A stretch of 6,407 nucleotides of DNA from Betaproteobacteria bacterium. Its GTDB lineage: Bacteria > Pseudomonadota > Gammaproteobacteria > Burkholderiales > SG8-41. The notes beneath the pieces were generated by a model, which saw nothing but the letters and a program-made list of their open reading frames with translations, made no database searches and was not told the DNA's origin. The position numbers and the translations under genes were made by a program. Shown here one piece after another: positions 1 through 5,875 of this stretch (positions are counted from its first letter, which is position 1; each line of letters opens with the position of its first letter). The stretch lies in NCBI GenBank assembly GCA_021732805.1, contig JAKFUJ010000293.1:1-6407 (forward strand), given 5' to 3'.

Positions 1-148
1 GCCGCGCGCAATCCGTTTCGCTGAGCCGGGCTTCGGGATCGGCCGGCAGCGCAATCAGTTCCAGCGGCAAACCCAGACGTTGCGCATGGGCGGCGATGTC
101 GGCGCCGCGCGCGCTATGCAATACATGGGAAACCAGCAGGGTCGTCAT
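1..148 (-). CDS. Probable D-isomer-specific 2-hydroxyacid dehydrogenase, N-terminal fragment (cut by window edge)
   Basis: An open frame reads leftward from an ATG at 148-146 and is still open at the window edge, giving 49 residues. It begins MTTLLVSHVLHSARG and continues with a short beta-alpha pattern and LPADPEARLS near the end. This resembles the start of proteobacterial D-2-hydroxyacid dehydrogenases (the hydroxypyruvate/phosphoglycerate dehydrogenase-like superfamily), which reduce 2-keto acids with NAD(P)H in the cytoplasm. The Rossmann fold and the catalytic Arg/Glu/His lie beyond the window, so substrate cannot be guessed. No clear Shine-Dalgarno sequence precedes the ATG, which weakens the start choice. 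The gene is divergent from dapE and shares about 105 bp of upstream DNA with it. The family call rests on resemblance of a short N-terminus only. Confidence 0.5.
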   Translation of the reverse strand, partial: MTTLLVSHVLHSARGADIAAHAQRLGLPLELIALPADPEARLSETDCAR

Positions 149-240
149 TGCAGGGCCGGCGGGGAGGGGCGAAGGAAGAGGGGAGATTTTACCCGCTCTT
201 TGCTACCATGCGGCACAGGCTGGCACAGCATCAACACTAT

Positions 241-245
241 GGAAG
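241..245 (+). promoter_or_regulatory. Ribosome binding site that decides the dapE start
   Basis: GGAAG lies 8 nt before the ATG at 254. An in-frame ATG at 239 overlaps the upstream edge of this motif and has no purine-rich motif of its own in front. The site therefore favours translation from 254. Confidence 0.55.
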
Positions 246-253
246 TCCATTCG

Positions 254-1387
254 ATGGAAATTACCGCCCTTGAACTCTCGCAACAATTGATCGCGCGCCG
301 TTCGGTGACGCCGGAAGATGCCGGCTGTCTCGACCTGGTGATGGCGCAACTGAAACCGCTGGGATTCGAATGCGAAATCATTGCCAACAACGGTGTTACC
401 AATCTGTGGGCGCGTCGCGGCAAGACAGCGCCGCTGGTGTGTTTTGCGGGGCATACCGATGTCGTGCCCACCGGCCCGCTGGAACACTGGCGGATTGATC
501 CGTTTACGCCGACGGTGAAGGACGGCATGTTGTACGGCCGCGGCGCCTCCGACATGAAAACCTCCATCGCCGCATTCGTGATTGCGCTGCGCGATTTCGT
601 CAAGGCCCATCCCGATCATCCGGGTTCGCTGGCCGTGTTGTTTACCTCCGATGAAGAAGGGCCGGCCACCGACGGCACGGTGCGCGTGGTGGAGATGCTG
701 GCGAAGCGCGGTGAAAAACCCGATTACTGTGTCGTCGGTGAACCGACCTGCGTCAAACAACTGGGCGACACCATCAAGAACGGTCGTCGCGGCTCGCTGT
801 CGGGGATACTCACCGTCAACGGCGTGCAGGGCCATGTCGCCTATCCGCATCTGGCGCGCAACCCGATCCACGAAGTCGCCGGCGCCATCGCCGAACTGGC
901 GGCTACGGAATGGGATCGCGGCAACGAATATTTTCCGCCGACGACCTGGCAGGTGTCGAACTTCAGCTCCGGCACCGGCGCCAACAACGTGATTCCCGGC
1001 ACGGCGCGCGTGCAGTTCAATTTCCGGTTTTCGACGGCGAGCACCGTCGAATCACTGCAGACGCAGGTGCAGGGCATACTCAACAAGCATGGTGTTCAAT
1101 ATGATCTGGAATGGAAACAGGACGGCCGTCCGTTCCTGACGCCGAAAGGCGATCTGGTGGCCGCGCTGTCGCAAGCGATCAAGGAAGTCACGGGGGTGAC
1201 CACTGAACTGTCGACCACCGGCGGCACTTCCGACGGCCGTTTCATCGCCGACATCTGTCCGCAGGTCGTCGAGTTCGGCCCCGGCAACGCCACCATCCAC
1301 AAGGTCAATGAGTGCGTGGCGGTGGCGGAAATCGAGCCGCTGCAAAAAATTTATCAACGCGTGCTGGAAATCCTGCTGCGAAATTAG
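254..1387 (+). CDS. dapE: Succinyl-diaminopimelate desuccinylase (DapE)
   Basis: DapE hydrolyses N-succinyl-LL-2,6-diaminopimelate to LL-diaminopimelate and succinate, in the succinylase branch of lysine and peptidoglycan precursor synthesis. It is a cytoplasmic di-zinc homodimer of the M20 peptidase family. The 377-aa product matches the usual length (about 375). Metal and catalytic residues are visible in order: H67 and D69 in GHTDVVP, D100 in RGASDMK, the catalytic E134 with E135 in SDEEG, E163 in VGEPT, and H349 in NATIHKVNE. The dimerisation (lid) domain occupies roughly residues 180-290 and contains NGRRGSLSG and GVQGHVAYPHLA. TTGGTSDGRFIA precedes the last zinc ligand. The frame is open back to position 80, but residues encoded before 254 do not resemble the family. 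The ATG at 254 has GGAAG 8 nt upstream; the ATG at 239 would add five residues. The stop is TAG. No hairpin terminator is evident in the 26 nt before the next gene. Confidence 0.97.
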   Translation: MEITALELSQQLIARRSVTPEDAGCLDLVMAQLKPLGFECEIIANNGVTNLWARRGKTAPLVCFAGHTDVVPTGPLEHWRIDPFTPTVKDGMLYGRGASDMKTSIAAFVIALRDFVKAHPDHPGSLAVLFTSDEEGPATDGTVRVVEMLAKRGEKPDYCVVGEPTCVKQLGDTIKNGRRGSLSGILTVNGVQGHVAYPHLARNPIHEVAGAIAELAATEWDRGNEYFPPTTWQVSNFSSGTGANNVIPGTARVQFNFRFSTASTVESLQTQVQGILNKHGVQYDLEWKQDGRPFLTPKGDLVAALSQAIKEVTGVTTELSTTGGTSDGRFIADICPQVVEFGPGNATIHKVNECVAVAEIEPLQKIYQRVLEILLRN

Positions 1388-1413
1388 TACAGCTTTTCAA
1401 GTGAGGGGGAGCG

Positions 1414-2241
1414 ATGGTTTTCCTTGATCGAATACTGATACTGGCCAAGACCTATCCTTCACCCAGCGCGAAGTATGTCGAGACATCCTGCGTTGCCGGA
1501 ATCAATGAGCATGGGCAGTTGCGCCGACTATATCCGGTGCCGTTCCGATTGATTGAAGAAGGTAAGCAATTCAAGAAGTGGCAATGGATTACGGCGCAGG
1601 TCAGAAAATCCAATGATGACCATCGACCGGAGAGACACCGGATTTTCATCGACACCATCGAATGCGATGCGGGCTCGTTGCCGACGAAGAACTACTGGGA
1701 AGCGCGATGGCTATGAATTGATCGCATTCCTGTTTTCTCCAGCTTTGCCGAAATCGAACAGCGGCGATTGAGGACCGGCGAAAGCCTGGCATTGTTACGC
1801 CCTAAACGAATCCTGAATCTAGAAATCCGGTCTGCGCGATATGCTGACTGGACCGCGGATGAAAAGACGAAGCTGATACAGGAACAGATGCAGGGCAACC
1901 TGTTTGTTCAGGCCGAGGCGGAGCAGCAAATCAGGGAACTGAAGAAAATCCCCTTTGATTTTTACTATAACTACGTCTGCGATACATCTGAAGGCGAAGT
2001 TGAGCAGAGGCACAAAATAGTGGATTGGGAGGCCGGTGCTTTGTACTGGAATTGCTCGAATAACTACGGCGCAGAATGGGAGCGGCCCTTTCGCGCGAAA
2101 CTCGAGGAAGAATTGGTTGGCAAGGATTTGATGTTCCTGATTGGCAACATCCATCGCTTCCAGGATCAGTGGTTGATTGTTAGTTTGATCTACCCGCCTA
2201 AGCAGCGGCCAGTGCCCAATCCGCAGACACCGCTGTTTTGA
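1414..2241 (+). pseudogene. Unrecognised conserved-looking protein gene interrupted by one in-frame TGA
   Basis: I do not recognise a named family. One reading frame runs from ATG 1414 (with the strong purine run GAGGGGGAG just upstream) to TGA 2239-2241. Its only interruption is TGA at 1714-1716, after codon 100. The frame stays open through 1717-1767, encoding IDRIPVFSSFAEIEQRR, and continues without shift, so this looks like one ancestral protein of about 275 residues. The only early restart codon after the break is a TTG at 1768 with no ribosome binding site, so a second independent gene is unlikely. The first part is basic and aromatic (ILAKTYPSPSAKY, LYPVPFR, FKKWQWI). The last part has HKIVDWEAGALYWN and ends in HRFQDQWLIVSLIYPPK. 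No signal peptide or membrane segment is seen. Base composition is lower in GC than dapE. The 3' end overlaps the convergent DUF488 gene by 44 bp. Alternatives are readthrough or a base-calling error. The product could then be a 100-aa truncated protein or the full length. Confidence 0.7.
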
Positions 2242-2680
2242 GCCTGTTAGCGTGGATGTGGCAGATGGGCATCGCGCTTAACCCACTTACGGCATCAGCC
2301 ACCATTGAGCGATGGCAATAGTTGTAATCCGCTTCGAAGCACAGCAGCACGCAATGGGAAATCGTCGCCATTGAGGCCAGATCAGCAATCGCTTCGGTCT
2401 GCGTCTCGAGGTATTTCAGAAAACCGTCTTGGTAGCGTTTCCAATTGCCGTCAGTACGATAACGGTTCCGGATTGGCTTCGGGCAGCCCAGTTCAGGGAT
2501 ATGAACGTAATCCAGGCCGCTGAGGTTAAGCGTATCCGACAGTATTTTCTTCGAGAATCCCGGTTTTCTTGAGAGTGGCAGTTCGCGGATATCGACTACG
2601 GTTTCGATGTTATGCGTTTGCAACAGTGACAAAAAATGATCAATGTCGATACCTTCATAGCCTATAGTGTAAATAGTCAT
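2198..2680 (-). CDS. DUF488 family protein
   Basis: The 160-aa product has the family's hallmark order: YTIGYEG (residues 4-10), a VVDIRELPLSRKPGFSK block (28-44), a YVHIPELGCP block (58-67), and LLCFEADYNYCHR (112-124). The last block holds Cys114, Glu116, Cys122, His123 and Arg124. The conserved Cys/Glu and Cys-His-Arg suggest an enzyme or metal/thiol chemistry, but the family's function is not established to my knowledge; it is a soluble, often mobile-associated protein. An in-frame ATG at 2710 would add ten residues (MSRQGKGRVN), but it has no ribosome binding site and overlaps the upstream gene. The ATG at 2680 has AAAGGG 9 nt upstream and starts directly before the conserved motif, so I chose it. 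The stop is TAG at 2200-2198, inside the 3' end of the convergent broken gene. It follows the HigA-like fragment by 13 nt and is probably co-transcribed with it. Confidence 0.88.
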   Translation of the reverse strand: MTIYTIGYEGIDIDHFLSLLQTHNIETVVDIRELPLSRKPGFSKKILSDTLNLSGLDYVHIPELGCPKPIRNRYRTDGNWKRYQDGFLKYLETQTEAIADLASMATISHCVLLCFEADYNYCHRSMVADAVSGLSAMPICHIHANRLKTAVSADWALAAA

Positions 2681-2689
2681 GTTTACACG

Positions 2690-2695
2690 CCCTTT
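2690..2695 (-). promoter_or_regulatory. Ribosome binding site for the DUF488 gene
   Basis: Reading leftward, AAAGGG spans 2695-2690 and sits 9 nt before the ATG at 2680. Its first two bases are the last two bases of the preceding gene's TAA stop. This suggests coupled translation and supports 2680 over the upstream ATG at 2710. Confidence 0.55.
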
Positions 2696-2912
2696 ACCTT
2701 GGCGACTCATCGGGTACGCCAGTCGATTGATCGGCGTCTAGGCGATTAAACGGGAAGCGCAATTTTTCGTAGTCTTCCACGAGCGTCGCGATAAGCAAGA
2801 GACGCTTGCCGTCCGCGGTTCCGGACGCGGGATCATCAGCCGCAAGCCTAGCCACCTCGGCCAGGTAAGCCTGGTAAGCGTCGTCGGTCAGGATGGTGTT
2901 CGGCTCGCGCAT
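2694..2912 (-). CDS. HigA-like antitoxin N-terminal domain protein lacking the helix-turn-helix
   Basis: The 72-aa product resembles the N-terminal segment of HigA-family antitoxins. It has an AYQAYLAEVARL helix (residues 12-23), a DDPASGTADGKRL linker (26-38) and LLIATLVEDYEKLRFPF (39-55). The pattern matches the usual 'Y..AL.EI..L ... GD.L..LATLVE.YE..H.P' arrangement. In full-length HigA antitoxins this is followed by a Pro/Asp-rich hinge and a helix-turn-helix DNA-binding domain. Here the sequence becomes unrelated after about residue 57 and stops at 72, so the DNA-binding half is absent. No HigB toxin lies upstream; the 96 nt before it are intergenic. The start lacks a recognisable ribosome binding site. 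It precedes the DUF488 gene by 13 nt. It may be a truncated remnant, or a short stand-alone partner of the DUF488 protein. The resemblance is judged by eye. Confidence 0.6.
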   Translation of the reverse strand: MREPNTILTDDAYQAYLAEVARLAADDPASGTADGKRLLLIATLVEDYEKLRFPFNRLDADQSTGVPDESPR

Positions 2913-3008
2913 GATGCAATTTTCAATAGGAATATCGACTACACAGGTTGCAATTGTACTTTAACTTTATGTCGATTATCTTTTCTGTAGTGCGTAGCCA
3001 TCACAACA

Positions 3009-4244
3009 TCAGCGAGAGGTCCTGAGCCACTGCAGCGCGCCGGTGCCGGCAGCACGCCCCGTCGCAAAACACGCGGTCAGCAGGTAACCGCCGGTCGGGG
3101 CTTCCCAGTCGAGCATTTCGCCGGCGCAGAACACCCCCGGCAGTTCGCGCAGCATCAGTTGCTCATCCAGGGCTTCAAACGGAACGCCGCCGGCGCTGCT
3201 GATGGCTTCATCCAGCGGTCGCGCTGCGGCGAGCCGCAAGGGCAGTGCCTTGATGGTGGCTGCGAGGCGCTGCGGGTCGCGCATCTCCGCGGCATTCAGC
3301 GCTTCGCGCAGCAGTCCGGCCTTGACCCCCTTGATGCCGAGGCGGCCCTGCAGGTGGCTGGACAGGGAACGCGAACCACGCGGGTGCGAGACTTCGGCCA
3401 GCACCCGCGCCGGGTCCTTGTCCGGTGCGAGATCCAGTTGCAGCGTGACGCTGCCTCGCACGGCGATGCAGTCGCGCAGCGGCGCCGACAGCGCATAGAC
3501 CAGGCTGCCTTCAAGGCCGTAATCGCTGACCGTGAATTCACCCTGCCGGCGATGGGTAATGCCCTGCGCATCGCTCAGCGTTGCGGCGACGGCCTTGACC
3601 GGCTGGCCGGCAAAGTGTTCGCGGAAGTGTGTGCTCCAGGCGATTTCAAAACCGCAGTTCGAGGGTAACAGCGGCGCCACCGCAACGCCGCGCGCGGCCA
3701 GCAGCGGCACCCACGCGCCATCGGAACCGAGCCGAGCCCAGCTGCCGCCACCCAGTGCGAGTACGCTGCAGTCGGCATGAATGATTTTCTCGCCGGCAGG
3801 TGTTGCAAAACGCAGTCCGCCATCATCACTCCAGCCCGTCCAGCGGTGGCGGGCATGGATGCGCAAGCCGGCGGCGCGTAAACGGTGCAGCCAGGCACGC
3901 AGCAGCGGGGCCGCTTTCATTTCTTTCGGGAATACGCGCTGCGAGCTGCCAACAAAGGTTTCGATGCCGAGGCCCTGTGCCCAACTGCGCAGTTGCTGCG
4001 CGCCAAAGTCCTGCAACAGCGGCGCGATCTGCGACCGGCGCGCGCCATACCGCAGCAGGAATTTTTCCGCGGCTTCGGCATGGGTGATGTTCAGCCCGCC
4101 CTTGCCGGCGAGCAGGAATTTGCGGCCGACGGAGGGCATGGCATCGTAAAGATCGACCTCTGCACCGCCCGCGAGCAGCATTTCCGCCGCCATCAGCCCA
4201 GCCGGGCCGCCGCCGATGACGGCCGCGCAGGCGGCTACAGCCAC
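3009..4244 (-). CDS. FAD-dependent oxidoreductase, HI0933 / PP_4765-type flavoprotein
   Basis: This is a predicted soluble flavoprotein of 411 aa. The N-terminal FAD-binding Rossmann motif is AVIGGGPAG (residues 8-16; GxGxxG at 11-16). The family-typical GRKFLLAGKGGLNITH follows at 40-55. The centre has VFPKEMKAAPLLRAWL and LALGGGSWARLGSDG, then SSAGGV. The second FAD-contacting motif near the C-terminus is FCAGEMLDWEAPTGGYLL (372-389). This matches the HI0933-like family, specifically the PP_4765-type subgroup, whose substrate is unknown to me. The frame is open upstream to an ATG at 4325, but that would place 27 residues inside corA. The GTG at 4244-4242 gives VAVAACAAVIGGG, a normal beginning for this fold, and overlaps the last 10 nt of corA. 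There is no obvious ribosome binding site, which fits translational coupling to corA. The stop is TGA at 3011-3009. Confidence 0.9.
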   Translation of the reverse strand: MAVAACAAVIGGGPAGLMAAEMLLAGGAEVDLYDAMPSVGRKFLLAGKGGLNITHAEAAEKFLLRYGARRSQIAPLLQDFGAQQLRSWAQGLGIETFVGSSQRVFPKEMKAAPLLRAWLHRLRAAGLRIHARHRWTGWSDDGGLRFATPAGEKIIHADCSVLALGGGSWARLGSDGAWVPLLAARGVAVAPLLPSNCGFEIAWSTHFREHFAGQPVKAVAATLSDAQGITHRRQGEFTVSDYGLEGSLVYALSAPLRDCIAVRGSVTLQLDLAPDKDPARVLAEVSHPRGSRSLSSHLQGRLGIKGVKAGLLREALNAAEMRDPQRLAATIKALPLRLAAARPLDEAISSAGGVPFEALDEQLMLRELPGVFCAGEMLDWEAPTGGYLLTACFATGRAAGTGALQWLRTSR

Positions 4245-5200
4245 TTTGCTTTGCGGAAGCGGTAGAACAGGTATGCGTCGATGACCACCATGCTGCCCAG
4301 TGCCAGCGGATAACCCCAGGCCCATTTCAATTCCGGCATGAAATCGAAGTTCATGCCATAGATGCCGGCGATCATGGTCGGCACGGCGACCAGCGCGGCG
4401 TAACCGGCGAGACGTTTGGTCACTTCGCTTTCCTGCAGTGTGATCAGCGACAGGCTGACCGAGATCGCAGTGGTCACCATCTCGCGCGCGGCATCGATGC
4501 CCTGGTTGATGCGTCCGAGATGGTCGGAGACGTCACGGAAATACTCGCCCAGCCCGGCGCAGATCAGCGGTACGCGGCCACCGTACAGTTTGCCGACACT
4601 CTCCAGCAGCGGCGCGGTGGCGTGCTTGAGTGTCATCAGATCCTGCTTGATGCCGTACAGTGCTTCAATGTTGGCGCGTGGCGAGGTTCCGGCGAAAATA
4701 TTGTCCTCGATATTCTCAAGCTGGGTTTCAATGCGGTCGAGGATCGGGAAATAGCGGTCGACGACGGCGTCCATCAATGCGTAAAGAATATAACCGGTGC
4801 CGTGCTGCATCAGTTCCGGTTCGCGCTCGCAGCGTGCGCGCACATCCTGAAAATTGCGCTCGCTGCGGCTGCGCACGGACAGCACGTAATTACGGGCCAC
4901 GAAAATATCGACTTCGCCGACGCGCAGCTCATCGCCGTCGACTTCGATCATGTGCAGCACCAAAAACAGCGAGTCGCCGTATTCCTCGAATTTCGGCCGC
5001 TGGTGGCCATTGCGGGCATCTTCGACGGCCAGTGGATGCAGGCCAAACTCTTCTTCCAGCGGCTCAAGTTCGTGCGGCTCCGGATCGCGCACAGCCACCC
5101 ATACGATACAGTCGTTACGTGCGAGGTATTTGTGGATTTCCTCGCGCGCGATGTCCGCGATTTTTTGGCCGTCTTTGTAGGCGACGCTGTTGACCAGCAT
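4235..5200 (-). CDS. corA: CorA-type magnesium/cobalt channel protein
   Basis: CorA is a homopentameric inner-membrane channel that carries Mg2+ (also Co2+ and Ni2+) down its electrochemical gradient; intracellular Mg2+ bound to the large cytoplasmic domain gates it. The 321-aa product has the expected plan: an acidic, soluble N-terminal domain (about 1-240), with EEEFGLHPLAVEDA and a long helical stretch including DRIETQLENIEDNIF. It is followed by a pore helix and first membrane segment ending at YGMN (281-284), the periplasmic loop FDFMPELKWAWG, and a second membrane segment (about 295-313). It ends in a basic tail, RFRKAKWL. The GMN signature at 282-284 is diagnostic. The ATG at 5200 is preceded by AAAGGGAG with 5 nt spacing. 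It follows leuD by 57 nt and overlaps the flavoprotein start by 10 nt. I see no Mg2+-sensing leader; the upstream gap is too short for one. Confidence 0.96.
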   Translation of the reverse strand: MLVNSVAYKDGQKIADIAREEIHKYLARNDCIVWVAVRDPEPHELEPLEEEFGLHPLAVEDARNGHQRPKFEEYGDSLFLVLHMIEVDGDELRVGEVDIFVARNYVLSVRSRSERNFQDVRARCEREPELMQHGTGYILYALMDAVVDRYFPILDRIETQLENIEDNIFAGTSPRANIEALYGIKQDLMTLKHATAPLLESVGKLYGGRVPLICAGLGEYFRDVSDHLGRINQGIDAAREMVTTAISVSLSLITLQESEVTKRLAGYAALVAVPTMIAGIYGMNFDFMPELKWAWGYPLALGSMVVIDAYLFYRFRKAKWL

Positions 5201-5245
5201 GGGGACTCCCTTTCGCCCCGATGATAACGCAGCAACAGGGTATTG

Positions 5246-5259
5246 GAGCGCCGGCGCTC
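5246..5259. repeat. 14-bp perfect GC palindrome at the leuD stop codon
   Basis: GAGCGCCGGCGCTC is its own reverse complement and includes two bases of the leuD stop. In RNA it could fold as a 5-bp stem with a CCGG loop. No T-run follows on the minus strand, so it is not a standard intrinsic terminator. It could stabilise the leuD mRNA end or modestly reduce read-through into corA. It may also be coincidental in GC-rich DNA. Confidence 0.45.
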
Positions 5260-5872
5260 AGGCCAGCCAGGGCCGTTCGCGGTGGTAACTGTCCTCGAAA
5301 GATTCGATGCCGGGAAGTTGTTCCATCACCAGCCCGATGTCGTCCAGGCCCTTGAGCAGTCGCTCCTTGTACACCGGGTCGATGCTGAAAGGGTGCGCCG
5401 TGCCCTCGGTGTCGGTGACGGTCTGCGCCGGCAGGTCGATGGACAGTGTGGCGCCAGGGTTGGCCTGCAACTGGTCGCGCAGTCCGCGGCAGATTTCCTC
5501 GGGCAGGGTCACCGGCAACATGCCGTTCTGCAGTTCATTGGCGTAATGGATGTCGCCGAAGGAGGGTGCGATCACCGCGCGGATGCCGTAGTCAAGCAAT
5601 GCGTATACCGCACCTTCGCGCGACGAGCCGCAGCCGAAATTGGCGCCGGCGACGATGATGCCGGCACGGCGGAACGCCGGCTTGTTCAGCACAAAATCGG
5701 GTTTTTCCTGCCCGGCGTTGTCAAAACGCACGTCGTGGAACAGGTAACCCTCATACCCCGCCTTGTCGTTGCGCAGCTTGCGCAGGAAACGCACGGGGAT
5801 GATGCGGTCGGTGTCGATGTTCGCCATGTCGATGGGTGCGGCGACGGCGGTGAGTGTGGTGAAAGGTTTCAT
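5258..5872 (-). CDS. leuD: 3-isopropylmalate dehydratase small subunit (LeuD), atypical substrate-region residues
   Basis: LeuD pairs with LeuC to form isopropylmalate isomerase, which converts 2-isopropylmalate to 3-isopropylmalate in leucine biosynthesis. The 204-aa product has the usual length and swivel-domain layout: NIDTDRIIPVRFLRK (18-32), a PDFVLNKP segment (58-65), and NFGCGSSRE (78-86). Then come YGIRAVIAPSFGDI and the C-terminal GLDDIGL (175-181). In typical LeuD the GCGSSRE motif continues HAPWAL; here it continues GAVYAL (87-92). The expected R-C in the C-terminal 'RHCLLNGLD'-like block is replaced by KERLLKGLD. These sites lie near the substrate-binding region in the aconitase superfamily, so this may be a divergent LeuD clade or a related hydro-lyase subunit. 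The ATG at 5872 starts 3 nt after the leuC stop, with GAAGG within the end of leuC as a plausible ribosome binding site. The stop is TGA. Confidence 0.93.
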   Translation of the reverse strand: MKPFTTLTAVAAPIDMANIDTDRIIPVRFLRKLRNDKAGYEGYLFHDVRFDNAGQEKPDFVLNKPAFRRAGIIVAGANFGCGSSREGAVYALLDYGIRAVIAPSFGDIHYANELQNGMLPVTLPEEICRGLRDQLQANPGATLSIDLPAQTVTDTEGTAHPFSIDPVYKERLLKGLDDIGLVMEQLPGIESFEDSYHRERPWLA

Positions 5873-5875
5873 GGC

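Noticed and set aside
80..253. Upstream in-frame extension of dapE, starting at 80
   Set aside because: It encodes a Gly/Arg-rich stretch unlike any DapE N-terminus, overlaps the divergent dehydrogenase gene, and lacks a ribosome binding site; the product from 254 already has the full family length.
149..253. Promoters in the divergent gap between the dehydrogenase and dapE
   Set aside because: The gap is purine-rich and must carry control signals for at least one gene, but no hexamer pair with acceptable spacing could be identified.
203..871. 222-codon open frame on - inside dapE
   Set aside because: It is antisense to dapE and rich in His/Arg/Gln in the manner of reverse-frame translations.
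1714..1760. Selenocysteine insertion at the in-frame TGA
   Set aside because: I see no convincing stem-loop directly after the TGA, no Cys- or Sec-type catalytic motif around it, and no reason for this protein to use selenocysteine.
1768..2241. Independent gene starting at TTG 1768
   Set aside because: The TTG has no ribosome binding site, and the same frame is open back to the TGA and continues the upstream protein smoothly; it is the second half of one gene.
2913..3008. Promoter or operator in the A+T-rich gap before the HigA-like gene
   Set aside because: There is a TACAAT-like hexamer, a repeated TGCAATT, and ATCGAC/GTCGAT inverted 6-mers (2934-2939, 2971-2976), but no -10/-35 pair with proper spacing and no clean palindrome. 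A promoter is likely somewhere here but cannot be placed.
3159..3668. 169-codon open frame on + inside the flavoprotein gene
   Set aside because: It is antisense to an intact FAD protein; no motif or ribosome binding site supports it.
4520..5224. 234-codon open frame on + across corA
   Set aside because: It is antisense to a complete CorA with an intact GMN motif; composition is that of a shadow frame.
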